From Histoplasma ohiense (Eukaryota > Ascomycota > Eurotiomycetes > Onygenales > Ajellomycetaceae): a stretch of 64,000 nucleotides of DNA. Of the stretch, positions 1 to 12,186 are shown one piece after another. The position numbers and the translations under genes are program-made. The stretch's first letter is position 1, and each line of letters begins with the position of its first letter. The notes beneath the pieces were generated by a model. The model saw only the letters and a list, made by a program, of their open reading frames with translations, made no database searches and was not told the DNA's origin. Location of the stretch: NCBI GenBank assembly GCA_017607445.1, contig JAEVHH010000002.1, positions 7,284,001-7,348,000 of the forward strand. The letters run 5' to 3'.

Positions 1-232
1 CGCGGTAGTAGCGGATCGTTGTCTCTCAGCTTCCTAGACAAATTGGGAGAGGATTTTTAGGGGCGCTCTGCAGTTAAGATTATTGGGAAGAAGGGAATCG
101 AGAATGTACCTTCTTTACATCCTGGTCCATCTTCAATCCCGCTCCGTAGAGTGAGCCCATAATCGTGCATATTGTGACACCAGTTGTAAGGATGATCCGT
201 CGTGCTTTGGGAGAAAGGGCTGCTGTTGACAT
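1..232 (-). CDS. Small single-pass membrane protein, N-terminal part only
   Basis: Two exons are visible on the minus strand: 232-110, starting at the ATG at 232-230, and 33-1, which runs off the left edge. The donor is GTACAT after base 110 and the acceptor is CTAG before base 33; both exons are in phase 0. The N-terminus begins MSTAALSPKARR, followed by a hydrophobic stretch of about 20 residues (roughly residues 13-32, IILTTGVTICTIMG...) and then a charged segment (KMDQDVKKEAERQR). This is the layout of a short N-terminally anchored protein with a coiled or charged C-terminal part. I do not recognise a characterised family; small proteins of this look are common in Eurotiomycetes. It is transcribed away from the SHB17-like gene. 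Most of the C-terminus lies outside the window. Confidence 0.5.
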
Positions 233-772
233 TTGCGATTGACGGATGTGAGAGGGTTTCCCACGGAGAAAAGGCCAGGCAGGTAATACGCAATTGAGTA
301 TGTAGTGGAATCGCAGTTTTTTTGAAGCTCCAGATAGTTTATATATCGTGCAATGTTTGCATTGTTTGCATCATTGGGCAAAACTAACTGGATACAGATT
401 CCTCCTTGATAGCCTGATCAATACTATCTAGGATTCTCTCCTCGAAGTGAAATGCTGTAAAGGAATAGATATCTACGTATTGAATCGGTATCGCTGATGC
501 AGCTCCATCCACTTCCCTCCTATCCAACCGTTTGTAAACGCGCCACGCCTGCCGAACCCTTAATAATCCGGAGCTAGATAGTCTCGTAAGCAGGCCTTTT
601 ATCTGGAAGGATCAGCCCCGCCCGACCAACTCCCGTATTTAAGAGCAGGTGGAGTTCTAAATGTATCCATATCCTTTCAAGAAAGGCTAATTGTACTGTA
701 CAATATCGGTTGAAATTCCCATTCTATTACTCATTATTCTTTATATACACACACGTACGAACCACACAGAAG
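233..772. promoter_or_regulatory. Divergent intergenic region of left-edge gene and SHB17-like gene
   Basis: These 540 bases separate two divergently transcribed genes and must hold both promoters. A perfect odd-length palindrome, ATTGTAC-T-GTACAAT, lies at 690-704, about 70 bases before the SHB17-like start codon. No other gene is seen; the short minus-strand frames here look like shadows. Confidence 0.5.
690..704. promoter_or_regulatory. Palindrome ATTGTACTGTACAAT
   Basis: A perfect 7+1+7 palindrome sits just upstream of the SHB17-like start codon. The core GTAC-W-GTAC recurs elsewhere in non-coding parts of the window (see findings). A role as a dimeric-factor site is inference. Confidence 0.4.
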
Positions 773-1860
773 ATGCCCTCCAACCCGCGCTGCTTCATCG
801 TCCGTCACGGCGAGACTGAATGGTCGCTGAATGGAAAACATACAGGCACTACAGACCTGCCTTTGACAGAGGACGGAGAGAAACGAGTGAAAACTACTGG
901 CAAAGCACTTGTAGGACATGATCGATTGATAGTCCCCGAAAACCTGGCGCACATGTAAGTCAAAGCTTGGGAGCTTTTCTGAGATTTTGCCGAATTGCCA
1001 TCGCTTGCCTCCTGACTTACTGCCCCGATTTTTGCAATTGCGGTTTTGTCCCCTTCAAGATATGTCTCCCCTCGTCGCAGAGCGCAGAGAACCCTCGAAT
1101 TGCTCGAGATCGGATGCAAAGAACGACTGCCCTGGTTAGACAAAAGGCAGAACACACCTTTACGTACAGAAGCACATGTGGAAATCACCGACGCTATTCG
1201 TGAATGGGATTATGGGGATTATGAAGGGATGACGAGTGCGGAGATCCGAGAGCTGCGTGCTAATAACGGAGAGGGGCCGTGGGATATTTGGCGTCACGGA
1301 TGTCCTGGCGGAGAGTAAGTTTATGCCCTCCACCATAGACCGTGGCCGGGATTACCGCATATTTCGCGAGCCACAAATCACAGATGCTGGATGTATAAAT
1401 GGCGGGCACTGACAACACTCCCCCGCCTTCTTTTTGTTATTGCAAAAACCGCAGATCGCCAGATGATGTCATCCGACGCCTAGACGCGCTCGTTACCGAA
1501 ATCAGATCAAAATATCACAGCAAAGCTATGTCCGAGTCGGCGGACGAGCCTTTGAATGGTGATGTTCTAATGGTGGCCCACGGTCACATTTTGCGAGCGT
1601 TTGCCATGCGCTGGATTGGGAAACCGCTTACAGATACGGCATTCATTCTGGAGGCTGGAGGTGTGGGAACGCTGAGGTATATCTCGTGTCTCCGATGAAA
1701 GGTGAAGCCTGGGTAGATCGAGAAAAAAATAGAAAGCTCTCCTTTTCGTTTTTGTTGGCCGGAATAGCTGACACGATCAATCGTTTTTCCTAGTTACGAA
1801 CATCACAACATTGACGAGCCGGCCATTATTCTTGGGGGAGCATTTGTTGTTGGCGACTAA
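773..1860 (+). CDS. SHB17: Histidine phosphatase-family sedoheptulose-1,7-bisphosphatase
   Basis: This gene belongs to the phosphoglycerate mutase/histidine phosphatase superfamily and most resembles yeast Shb17, which dephosphorylates sedoheptulose 1,7-bisphosphate to feed ribose synthesis. Four exons: 773-954, 1060-1314, 1455-1676 and 1794-1860, all with GT/AG ends, giving about 241 residues (yeast about 270). The N-terminal RHGE catalytic motif (FIVRHGETEWS) is at residues 9-19. Further conserved blocks are SPRRRAQRT (phosphate-binding arginines), the EWDYGDYEG segment, CPGGES, and the second catalytic histidine in MVAHGHILRAFAMRW. The last exon supplies the SYEHHNIDEPA... tail typical of the family; reading through its intron would give a false stop at 1698. 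The ATG at 773 is chosen because the RHGE motif follows directly; an in-frame codon at 710 would add a hydrophobic leader unlike the family. Function is assigned by similarity. Confidence 0.85.
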
Positions 1861-2136
1861 CAGGTTTGTCGTTAGAGTGGGGTGAGCGAGGTGTCGTGGT
1901 GGATTGGTCGTTTGTTCCTGTTTCCCTCTTATTTTTTTCCCCCACCGTAGCGATCGATATCCCTGGCGATGGATGAGACCCAATTTTCTCTAAATAGCCC
2001 AGTTAAGCTAAACGTAGGCTGTTCGTATACCGCATTGGGACGCGTCAACGCTGCCCACCATCCTAAGCCTCAGTACTCGCTGATATGAGAATATTATTTA
2101 TCCTTCCTTAGAAGAAACCTCTCCACCTCTCCCTAA
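1861..2136. other. Convergent 3' intergenic spacer
   Basis: This is a short spacer between the SHB17-like stop and the stop of the convergent Hsk3 gene. It presumably holds both 3' UTRs and poly(A) sites. No further gene is seen. Confidence 0.5.
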
Positions 2137-2616
2137 TCACCTTTCCCCTTCCCACTCCCATTGCCACCCGCCGCACCGGCCTTCGCACCCCCTTCCTCCC
2201 CCCAAAACCTTTGCCGCCCCCATAAACAACGCCCCCACATACCCGCCTAGAAAACGCATATCGCCCGCCTGCGCCGCCGTCATGCGCATGAGATTCTCCA
2301 TGTCGGCCAAGTGTGCGTTAAGCTGTGCAAGTTGTGAGTGTAGATGGGCGTATTGGCGTGCTTTGGTCGTAGACATGGAAGTTTGTTGTTGTGCGGGAGG
2401 GTGCGAGGTTGAGGTTGCCGAGGTGGTTGCGGCAGAGGAAGGCTTGAGGTTGGTGAGGCTGGCTGTATATGCGGCCATGGCAGTGGCGGAAGAGGTTCGC
2501 GAGTGGGATTGGTAATTATTATTGTTGGGATTTGTGTTGGAATTGTTATGGTGGTTATAGGAGGATTGTTGTCGTTGGTGGTACGGTGGTGGTGGTGGTG
2601 GTGGCATTGTATTCAT
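2137..2616 (-). CDS. HSK3: DASH/Dam1 complex subunit Hsk3
   Basis: Hsk3 is a small subunit of the fungal DASH/Dam1 complex, which rings kinetochore microtubules and couples chromosomes to the mitotic spindle. The single-exon frame gives 159 residues. The conserved Hsk3 core is at about residues 84-130: KARQYAHLHSQLAQL, then NAHLADMENLMRMTAAQA and GALFMGAAKVLG, forming a short helical hairpin. The first 80 residues are low complexity (a proline run, then Asn/Gln/Ser/Thr), and the tail is Gly/Trp/Glu-rich. An internal Met at residue 81 directly before the core could be the real start and would fit the usual small size of the family better, so the 5' end is uncertain. The gene is convergent with SHB17. 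Confidence 0.75.
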   Translation of the reverse strand: MNTMPPPPPPPYHQRQQSSYNHHNNSNTNPNNNNYQSHSRTSSATAMAAYTASLTNLKPSSAATTSATSTSHPPAQQQTSMSTTKARQYAHLHSQLAQLNAHLADMENLMRMTAAQAGDMRFLGGYVGALFMGAAKVLGGGRGCEGRCGGWQWEWEGER

Positions 2617-4383
2617 TGATATGTGTAGTTATGTATTTTCGCAGTGTGAGCAGGACAAGTTACGGGAGCGATGATCGGATTTCCTAATGGTTTATTTTTC
2701 GCCTTTTTTCTTTTGTTTCATGGGATTCGGTGCGGCATTAGTGGACGTACAGTATTGAGAACGTAATGATAGGAGTTGGCTGATGAAGGATGATCTCCAA
2801 AGCTTATATAGGAGAAGTATCACATGATCGTCTGCCTTTTCCAAGGTTCTCTCCTTCAGATATAACTCCGTACTAGCATATCAAATACTGATGGGCATTA
2901 ACACAAGCTGAGAATTATAAAAGAAAGTAGTAAATCGGCTAAAGTGACCGCTCCTCAACTCACATCTTTTTTTAGCCAAATCCAGAAAAAGACAAAGAAA
3001 ATCGCTTCACTGAAAATATTTATGATAGCCTCTCACCACAAATCAAATAGGGCGGGTAAGATGTGAAGAAAAAGGATATAAAGGAAAAAAAGACAAAGCA
3101 GAAGAAGAACTGATAATATAACGCAATGACAATGGAGGTGGTGTTGTTGTTGATGATGAGACGAGAATGGAAAAGAGCAAAACTAGTTAAAAAAAAAATT
3201 TTATGGGTAACTATGCAAGTTAATTCTTCTTTTCGCCCTCGTCCATGTTTTGTTTCCCCGATTTACTCTCATTCTCATTCTATGCATCATAGCCTCGAGG
3301 AGTTCACATCAAATAATATATTTCTGCACCGGCAGACCGACAAAAGACAAAGCCTAATGACTCAAAAGTGTCTTCATTACCGAAGCGAATCAATGCCTCT
3401 TCCTTTTCTCTCAACTAACAGCCAGCACATGGTGGAGGTGTAAAATAGTAGTTTCTGGCCAAAAGAAAAAGGGAATAAGAAGAAACAAGAGAAGTTAATA
3501 CAATAAAGGAAAAAAAGAAATAAGGTATAGGAAAGGGGAAGGAAGAGAAATACAAGACCAAATGAAGGGAAAAGAAACACAAGAATGAGACAAGGAAAAG
3601 AAAATATGAGACAGATAAAGAACATTAGAAATGCGCCGGGAAAATGCAAAGAAACAGCCTATGTCAAATAAGTCGATAGGAAGAAAACTAGGTTTGAAGA
3701 TTTATAAAAAGAGGGTCTATTAAGAAAGAGATGGAGAAATGAAACAATAAGATATGTATGTGTACGCATTTGGTTATGATAATTTTATGATCCACCCAAA
3801 TGTCCTCGTGTAAAACAATGCAACAATGCATTAGTCAAACACTGAGAATGGAGAAATCAGACATCTTATTCTGAACACTGAACACAGACAAGCCCTCAGG
3901 GCAAAAAGTGGAAAGTGTGTGCTTGGGTATCAACTGGCAATTCAGCAACGAAGTTATATTATTCTTACCAACCCCCCAGTTACTAACCGTTGAAGAAAGA
4001 GCCGCCATTAAGATTTAGTTGTGAGAAAAAATGGTTATAACTTGAGGAGAAGGAGAAAAAGAGAAAACAAGATGCATATGTTGTGGGGAAGGCGGGGGTA
4101 TGAGGGGCGCGTACAGTTGACAAAGGATAAAAGGAAAAAGGAAAAAAGCCATGGCAGTAGCAAATAGAATATGTAAAGGTTTGGTGTATATAAAAATTAA
4201 GCCGTTAAGCGCCACTCGGTTTTTTTCACGATCGAGGCTAAACGGGGGGTGAGGATGTCATCAATGCAGGAGACGTCTATGGTCGTATCGTAAACTCTGT
4301 TTTCAGGTTCGTGGAAGCCACAGCTAAGGCCCATACTATAAATCGAGGAATCGATATATTTTTTTTTTTTTGTTTGGATTGGC
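2617..4383. other. Intergenic region, Hsk3 promoter and 3' end of reductase-like gene
   Basis: These 1.8 kb are AT- and purine-rich with many A and GAAA runs (3060-3720 especially). They hold the Hsk3 promoter and, from the right side, the 3' UTR of the minus-strand reductase-like gene. One ACTCCGTAC motif is at 2865-2873. Short frames here are low complexity and are not called as genes. Confidence 0.4.
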
Positions 4384-6868
4384 TCAGCGAGCCATCGATG
4401 AATGACGAGGCCCTAGGCTACTCTGGCTGCTGTGGGCGGAATTTTCAGAGTCGATATTGGCGCTCGCGCCGCTGTCACCACTCCCCGCGCTAGCGCTCGC
4501 ACTCCCTGTCAGACTTCGAATGTTTGGAGTGCCCTTGTTTGGATACGAATTGCTCACCCCGACATGTTGGTCGACCTGCGACGCCGCACCCGTGTTTCCT
4601 TGTCCAGGAGGATATTTCAGAACTGGCGCCCTCATCATTCCGGGAGGAGATGGTCTTCCCCCAGGAGACACCATAGGTTGTCCGTTATATGGGTCATGAC
4701 CAGGGGGGGGCCGGCCCATACCACGTCCGGCAGGGTGGAAAGACGTATTGGGAGATTGGCTGGTTCGCCTATTTGGGGGATGGAAGTTGTTAGCCGTCAG
4801 TGAGTTGGCTCTCGATTCGTCGCGAATCTCCTTTCTATCGACATTTCCATAACGATTAGAGGAATAACCCATCATAGGGTTATTTAGCAAGGAGTCGTGC
4901 GCTCCGGGTATCTCGTCCACTAATCGGGCGCTTGCACGGTTTCGTCCCCCGCCGCCAAAATGCCTGTTGAAAGCTGAGGGGGGTCTACCACCCCCACTCA
5001 TCTCGGGGTTCTTGCGAAATTGGCCTGCATTCTGGTTTGGTATCTTCCGATTTCTACGAGAAGTAACGCTCAGCATGTCAAAATTGTCAGGATCAATCTG
5101 AGGGAGAGGAGGGCCTCGATGGTCCATTGGATCAAAGTAATCATCCTCGTCCATGTCATCAAAAGCATCACGCGCTGCCGATGGTCGCCGCCCACCTCTT
5201 CTCATGTTCATTTCTTGCTCCCTCAGTAGTAGTTCACGTTGTCGTAGTGCTAACTCGCGCTCTCTTAAAGCAATATCTGGAGGCAGCCCTCCTCCGTTTG
5301 GTACAGGACCGTATCCACCATTCTGCGTCCCATCCTCTACCACATCGTCGTACAGCACAAGATGGCTAAATTCGTCCAGGTTATGCTCTTCTGATAATTC
5401 TCGCTGAATGGGTTGCGGGCCTCTTGGAGGTAATCCATTGGGAAGTGGTCTAGGGTGCGCAGCGTTCAAAGATGGGCCACGTCGAGGCAGGTGCGCTCCT
5501 GTACCAGGCCCAGGTCCCGTTCGGCTAGCACGCATTCCATTCATTGGGGGCCGTGGAGGTGCGGATGAAAGTCTTGGGGGTGGGTGAACCGGAGACAGCG
5601 ATGTTGTTTCCTGCGGTTGCCTTGCCTGATTGATATTGTTGAGGTGGTGTAACATCGCATATAGTGTCTCGATTCGAGGAATTTTAATACCAATTTCTGT
5701 AGCTAGCTTTATCGGCGACCCTAAGTATGTTTCCACCTCCATTGGACGTCTCGCTAACCAATCCTGGTACATAGTGCTTGGAGTATCGGAATGGGAAATC
5801 ATTTTCTCAATTATCTTTTCATTGAATTTCTCAGGAAAGGTGCAGCCTTGAGCTTTGGCGAGACTGAGGAGCTCATCGATAACACCAGAAATTAGTTGGC
5901 GTAACCCTACTTTCTCCAAGAGGTCTGCGTGGTTTGGACATTCAAACATCACGCTAGCGGGATAGAATGCGATGGGTCTGCGATCATATATCAGTAAGAG
6001 TGTTTAGCTAAAGGGGAAAAAAAGAAGAGAGTTCATTGAATGGCGGCATACCCGATCATGCGTTCATACTGCTCTTGCCTGATGTTACCTGAAACTTTGC
6101 AATCGACTTGACCTGTACTTAATGTGATAGCCAATGCTACAGCCATATCGTTCTGTATGGACGAAGGAATCATGACATTTTTCGAAGAAGGTCCAACCCA
6201 AGTATCTGTTGATGCCGCATGCTCGAATTCAGTGGGCCCAGTCTGGCTTATCTCAATTCCAGAGACTAAAGAGAGAACAACATTTGTAGGAAATCGATGC
6301 TCCAGATGAGATTCGACGCCCAGAGCGCTTGTGGTATTGACCAAAATACAGGTGTGTTGGGGTGTGACAACCGACTGAATGACGGCAGCAAGATCGTAGA
6401 TATCTGGTAGCGCTTTCACACAAAGAATAACGTAGTCGAAGGGTGGGTCAGTCGAGCCCGCTTCTTCTGGAGTGCGTACAACTATAGAAGAAAAAAGGAA
6501 TTGTAATTAGCGGACGATCTCCCCCTGCAGCTGTAGCTCAACGGTTCTAGATTGGTAGGTTTTACATACCCTGAAATGGTTTGAAGCGTTCATTTCCAAA
6601 GGTCTTTGATCTGAATGTAGAAAAAAATAAAATTAGTTCTAAAAGTTGGATTGACACGGTTGCCACAGAAGAAGTGTCTACGGGCGAGAAAACATGTTGG
6701 GTTGCTTGCATACTTGAACGTGACGCCAAATTGCGATATTGCGTCGAAGCTGGATTTCCACACGAGGGTCACATCGCAGGCGTTTGTAGCCTGGAGCCGC
6801 CAGGAGAGAAAAGCTGATATTGCATTACCACCAACTACAAGGAAGTTAGTATTGCCGCATTTCGCCAT
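4384..6868 (-). CDS. Ketopantoate reductase (ApbA/PanE)-fold protein with long disordered tail
   Basis: Four exons on the minus strand: 6868-6714, 6610-6570, 6481-6052 and 5977-4384, giving about 739 residues. The N-terminus has the ApbA Rossmann start FLVVGGNAISAFLSWRLQ and a FDYVILCVKALPDIYDL block; the C-terminal ApbA helical domain follows (MIGPIAFYPASVMFECPNHA, then TMYQDWLARRPMEVETYLGSP and a PRIETLYAMLHHL helix). Family members reduce 2-dehydropantoate to pantoate with NADPH on the way to coenzyme A. Bacterial and yeast enzymes are only about 300-380 residues. Here about 370 further residues form a Pro/Gly/Ser/Arg-rich disordered tail with one short charged helix (ERELALRQRELLLREQEMNM). 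The domain assignment is firm; the substrate is not, since tailed fungal paralogues may not be the pantoate enzyme. The ATG at 6868 sits directly before the dinucleotide-binding strand. Confidence 0.75.
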
Positions 6869-7606
6869 TAGAATATGACAAGTGAAACTCAATGAACCAC
6901 GACTCTTCAGCAGTGAGGCATCGAGAGACCAAGACCCGACGGAAAAACCAAAGAAAGTGCATCTATAAATTGGGCATATGGAAGTACTCAAGAACGGTGA
7001 AATGGAGTTTGGGGACGGAGGAAAAGAGATTTGACAGCCAAACGAACCTGATAGTATCCGTAGTCTGGGCGGCGAAGGAGCCATTGCCGGCAACACGCTG
7101 AGGTAAAGAAGGAGACCCTGGGGTCCAACGGATGCCGCAAGAACGACGCAAAAAGGGAGTAAGAAACGAAAGGAAGATCCCCAGCAATCGGGAAGCGGTG
7201 GTTCTCCCTAGAACGCAGACCTGGCTGGCACAGCCATCCAGCTGATATGCTTGTATGGGGGAAGGTCGATAGGCGTTGAACAGAAGAGCGAAACAGTGAG
7301 ATTAATGAGCAATTGTCAACGAACGAGTGGCGGAGATAAGAAAGAGAGTGGAAGCGAGAGGATCTCGACGCCGAGTAGCAGATACGATGAGAGAGTGAAT
7401 ATGGACACCGCAGTCAAACTGAAACGAGAGTAGGGAGCGAGCGTGCAGCAGAGTCACAGACCCGACAACTCCAGATCAATGGATGGGACAAAGGTCACGA
7501 CTGTGAAGCCAACAAGCATAAAGAAAAGGGGAGGTCGAGCCCGACAAGCAGATTGATCAACTGCTGCTATGCAGAAGGAGGTGGTGGAAGTGAGTTTGTG
7601 GATGAG

Positions 7607-7665
7607 GAAGTTTGAAGTTTGAAGTTTGAAGTTTGAGGGTTTTGGGTTTGGGGTTTTGGGTTGGG
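7607..7665 (+). repeat. Heptanucleotide repeat followed by G-rich telomere-like runs
   Basis: Four perfect copies of GAAGTTT (7607-7634) are followed by a tract with five runs of three or four G separated by TTTT, TTT, TTTT and TT. The spacing is compatible with G-quadruplex formation on the plus strand. It lies about 740 bases upstream of the reductase-like start codon. Confidence 0.6.
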
Positions 7666-10600
7666 CGAGAGGAGTCGACAGCTTTTCCTAGAATCTTCTT
7701 AGGCAACCTCTCAAGCCCCGACCAGACACGACACGCCGCAGACAGCCAACGAATGGACAAATAAGTGGAACAGCGGACAACAGGGCAGCAGCACTTATTT
7801 GCTCCCGATGACCGCCACCTGGGGATAAACGAATAGACTGGTAGATTAAAGATGGGGAAATAGTGCAGCAAGCAGTATTATTATAACCGGGCCTCTCGAG
7901 AGGAGGAAAAGGCAGAGGGGGGGAATGAGTGTGCAGAGGCCAGCAGGCAAAACGAGGGAAGTGAACAGAAAAGAAGATGGATTGATCGATTTGATTGAGA
8001 ACTATTCCTGACACTGGCACTGACCCTTGATGCTGGTGCTGATGCTGGTTGCCTGTGCTGAATCGACTACGACTGATGATGACAGCCAGGACTCAAGCCG
8101 GGCAGCGCGGCCAGGCATATACCCAAAGCTGCCAGGACCAGCTGGCGCTGCCGCTACGATCGAACTTGGACACAACACGAAAACAGAGACCTAATTTTTC
8201 TGCTAAACCCGACGGAGAGGGCGGGATGGCCAAACCTGGGCTGGGCGGTGGCAAACAGTTGCAAGGTGGGCGGCTTGACGAAGTACGAAAAGTCGTTGGC
8301 CTACCGCCTCCAGCCTGCGACTTGAGGAATCATGCTGTGGAGCATCGCCTGTGTCCCGCTGGACCTACGACTGACTATAATTCTCGACCGCGCGTTGATT
8401 TTAAAAAATGAATTATTTCATGGAACAACCCAATCGAACGCGCCGCGATGCCGCCGGAATAGTTAATGGTCCCGATCACGAAATGTTCTGTGGCTCCACG
8501 ATGGCTTCCGCTGGAAGTTTGTTTCAAGGGACTCCCCTGGCTGCCAGTCAATTTTGCGGAAGTTTGCTTTTTCGTTCAGATTGAGCAAGGCAAGAGTGAC
8601 ACCCTGTCAACATCCCATCAAAAGAAAAGTCACAGACAGCCCCGACGTGTTTCGTGAAAAACCATCCCCTATGATTGTCCTGATCATCGCCTGGCCCTCG
8701 TGTTCGTGCTCTTTCCATCATCATCACCTTACCTTACTCCCTCCAGAAAATCACCTATTGAAAAGCAAATCAATCATTCAATAAAAATCCATGAGATCGT
8801 GCAACATTGTACGGGCGCAGGCACAGGCACAGGCAATGCACAATAACTGCTCCCAGAAACGGTTTGCCACCACTCAAACGAATTCTCTTTGCCAATAGTC
8901 TATTCTTCGAGGCCTGGTGGTTTTCTTCGCAAAACGTCGAAATGTGCAACTTATCTGTGCAACTTCACAGCTCGACTATTTGAAAACCCCGTCAAAGTTA
9001 ATAATGTCATTGTTTCGGCTGGCTTTGTTGCCGCGGCCCTCAATTATCACAGGATTCATCCATTCCCACTTTCCAGCGCTGGAGGGCAAATAATAATGTG
9101 GGTCTTGGGACAGAGAATTCAGGACGACAGGCTAGATCCCGAGATCCCTGCCTTAGCCTTGATCAGGCCCCAGCGAAACAAAAAAAATTTTTTTTTTTTT
9201 GAAAAATGAAAACTGAAAAAAGGCTTAGCCGAACCTTCGCTGATTGAGATTTCCTTGATTCTTGAACGCAAGTTATCCTTGATTTTTTTTTTCCCTTTGC
9301 CAGCGCCCACACTAAGACCCAAGTGGCCAAAAGCTTTGCCAGAAACAATACAAGCCAGGACAAGAAAATATTTTCATACTCCTTTCTGTTATTTTTAGCG
9401 TGGGATTTCCCAGGCTCCGACCGCGGTTCCTCTGCCATCACCACCAACTCCCATCACGACATCCTCCACTTTCAACTCACATACTACGGTGTATGTACTA
9501 ACAACTACGGAGTAGTGACCGAGCAATATTAGATTTTATTCGCTCCAATTGCCACTACTCGAGTCACCATGATACTGCAAATTGTGTTGCATTGAGCGCT
9601 CGAAACAAACTGCCAAAAAGCGAATAATTAATCGACTCAAATAACAAATTTTTATAGAGACATACCACAAGCTTCGCAGCCGATGTTACAAATCGAATCA
9701 CGAACTTCTGTCCAGTGTGACAAAAAGCAAAATAATGACCCTTGATGTCCTCGAACGAGAATATATAGTTTCCTAAACAGGGGGGAAGGGTGGAGGTTTG
9801 TATGATCATATTATTGTTCAAAAAGAACCCGACATTATTGAAATGCACATCCCAACGGATGTGCTTCCGCAATGCGAAGAGCTCTCGGCACAATTCAATT
9901 CTTCAAGGCTCCGCGAGTCAAACGCACTAAGAGCAACTATTTATTTATTCAAATTTTTTTTTTTTTTTTTTTTGGTTCACACTTTCTTTCCTCCCCTATC
10001 TCTCCTTCCCCGTGCCCGTCGTGCCCCAGGCCGCCAAGCCCATCCATGGCGTGGTGTCGATCTTCCGTTGGATCGGACTGGCTCCCTCTCACACTCTGCA
10101 GCGCGCGCTATCGCCATTTACTTTTTGCTTTTCCCTTTTTTTTTTTTTTTTCTATTTTTCTTTTTCTCGGATGGTGATGGAAGTGGCGCTGTGCTGTGGC
10201 GGCCGCTTGGGGAAATGCGGCGCTGGCACTAGGTGGAACTTTGGCCCTGTTTCATTCTTTTTCATTTTTCAAAAAGCAAGTCCGCGCAGCACAAATCCCT
10301 ATTTATTTTCTTTCTTTGGACGGAGGAGATATCATATATATCGTCGGGTTTTATTGTGAAAAGAACAGAGAGAGGCATGGAACAAAATGTCCTTACGGAT
10401 GCTAGATATTTAATTAACCCTGTATATACATACACAGTCAGACCCCCGAGAGATTCAGGCGTTGTTCAGAGGACTTGATGCGTAAAACTTAGCTGTGTCA
10501 AGTTCGGTGCCAACCAGTTTTTTTTTTTTTTTTTTTTTTTTTGAGCTCTGATATTGAGATTTACATTTCCATCTTTTGGACTCACCGGGTCCTGGTGTGT

Positions 10601-12173
10601 AGAAGTTACGGACTACTACGACTACTACTACCCACTACATCTGGATGAAATTTGTTTCCCAAGTCATCTTTTTTTCTATTGCCGAGCTCGCGGGACTGGC
10701 GATAATGGAAGTTCTAGAGAAGAAATACAAACGCAACTACTGTAACTACGCCTAGTTAACTCGCTACCAGATCGCCGGGCGAAGGCACAAAGCGCTCAGC
10801 GCAGGTACGCCTACCTGCTCTTGCTGCGAAACCTCATCATGCATGATCTGTGTATGTACTCCGTACTGTACCAACTTCCGCCGAGTCCTTTGGTGCGCGA
10901 TCGGTTTAGTTGACTAACTATTCTGTACTCCGTACGGATTTTCATGACGCGCAACGACGATTAGATAAGATACTTCGATGTGCATTTTCCACAATAAAGC
11001 CCATGGGATGGATTTTCTGAAACGCTTAGCCGACGGACAAAAACTGGCGCCCGCGGCCGCATGGTTCACCCTTGGGCGAGGAGGAATCAGCTCGAATGTC
11101 TCGGATTTGATGACGCCGCCCCTGTAGCGAAACGCCCATCACCATTGGCAGCAAATGGCAGGGTTGATGATGACGCGCTGAGTGGAATGAAAGCTGGAGA
11201 TGCGTTCTCGTCCAACTCTGTCAAACATGTTTCGGTTTGGTTGACTTGTTTGGTTGACTGACTTGTACTGTACCTCTTCAGATTGCGGAAGATGGCACGG
11301 CGACACATGGCCTTCTTTTGACAACATGGACGTTGAAGGAAATAAAGAAAAGAGAGGAAAAATTATAGAACTGTAAATATCCTGCGTACGTATACCTTCA
11401 TTTTATCCCCTGCCGCTGCACGCAGTCCTCTCATAGTATTTCTCAAAAAATCTGAATACGCTGCGTATATATCCCTAGCATATTTTTAGATGCTTGTTAG
11501 TTCCTCTTAAACCCTGTTTCAAAGACAGTCAATTCGTCATTTCCCCCCGCCCCTTGCAGCAAAGCTGATAGAGAAAGACTGACATTCTCGTCACCGCAAT
11601 GACTTCCGCTTCAGCTTCGAACTGGATAGAAATTAACGTTTCTTCGTCGGAACGCAGGGGCAAGGCCTTGAACTAAAGACCAGCTGTCGGGAATGAGCCA
11701 CCTTTTGCAGCAGACGTTCATACATGACTTCTAAGTTTTTTTTTTTTTTTTTTTTCCAAAGAGGGCACGTCAGATATGTATGATCTTCAATTATCCACCA
11801 TCGCTGCTCAGAACAGGAACCAGGATCAAAAGAACGCAAGGACTCCAAAATCATGCCAGCCATGCGCAGGTGCGCAATCGATGGCTGTAGATGGCGGGTT
11901 GCCGATTACCGGTTGCCGGCTGTGCTTCCCCGCGCCCTGTGATGTTGGAAGCCGAGCGAACTTTCCTTTCCATGATGTTCTTTTTGATGAAACAAATTCC
12001 TGCGTCAAATCGAGGATGAGACCTTTCCTATCTTCGCTCTACTGGCTTGCAATACAGGCAGGAGACGCAGCTATGGAGGGGTTCATGAAAAGCAGAGACG
12101 GTCTGGGGTTCTTGAACAGATGAGGATGATTTTTAGCCGTTTCTATTTATTTGATCTTTCTGACTTTCCCTCT

Positions 12174-12186
12174 ATGTACAGTACAT
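12174..12186. promoter_or_regulatory. Palindrome ATGTACAGTACAT
   Basis: A perfect 6+1+6 palindrome in intergenic DNA, another instance of the GTAC-W-GTAC core. No function is known to me. Confidence 0.3.

Noticed and set aside
2282..2687. Plus-strand Cys/Val-rich frames
   Set aside because: They are antisense to the Hsk3 gene and its proline/glutamine repeats.
8049..8411. Plus-strand frame of 120 codons in the 6.9-14.5 kb intergenic region
   Set aside because: No domain, no conserved motif, and composition like the surrounding non-coding DNA.
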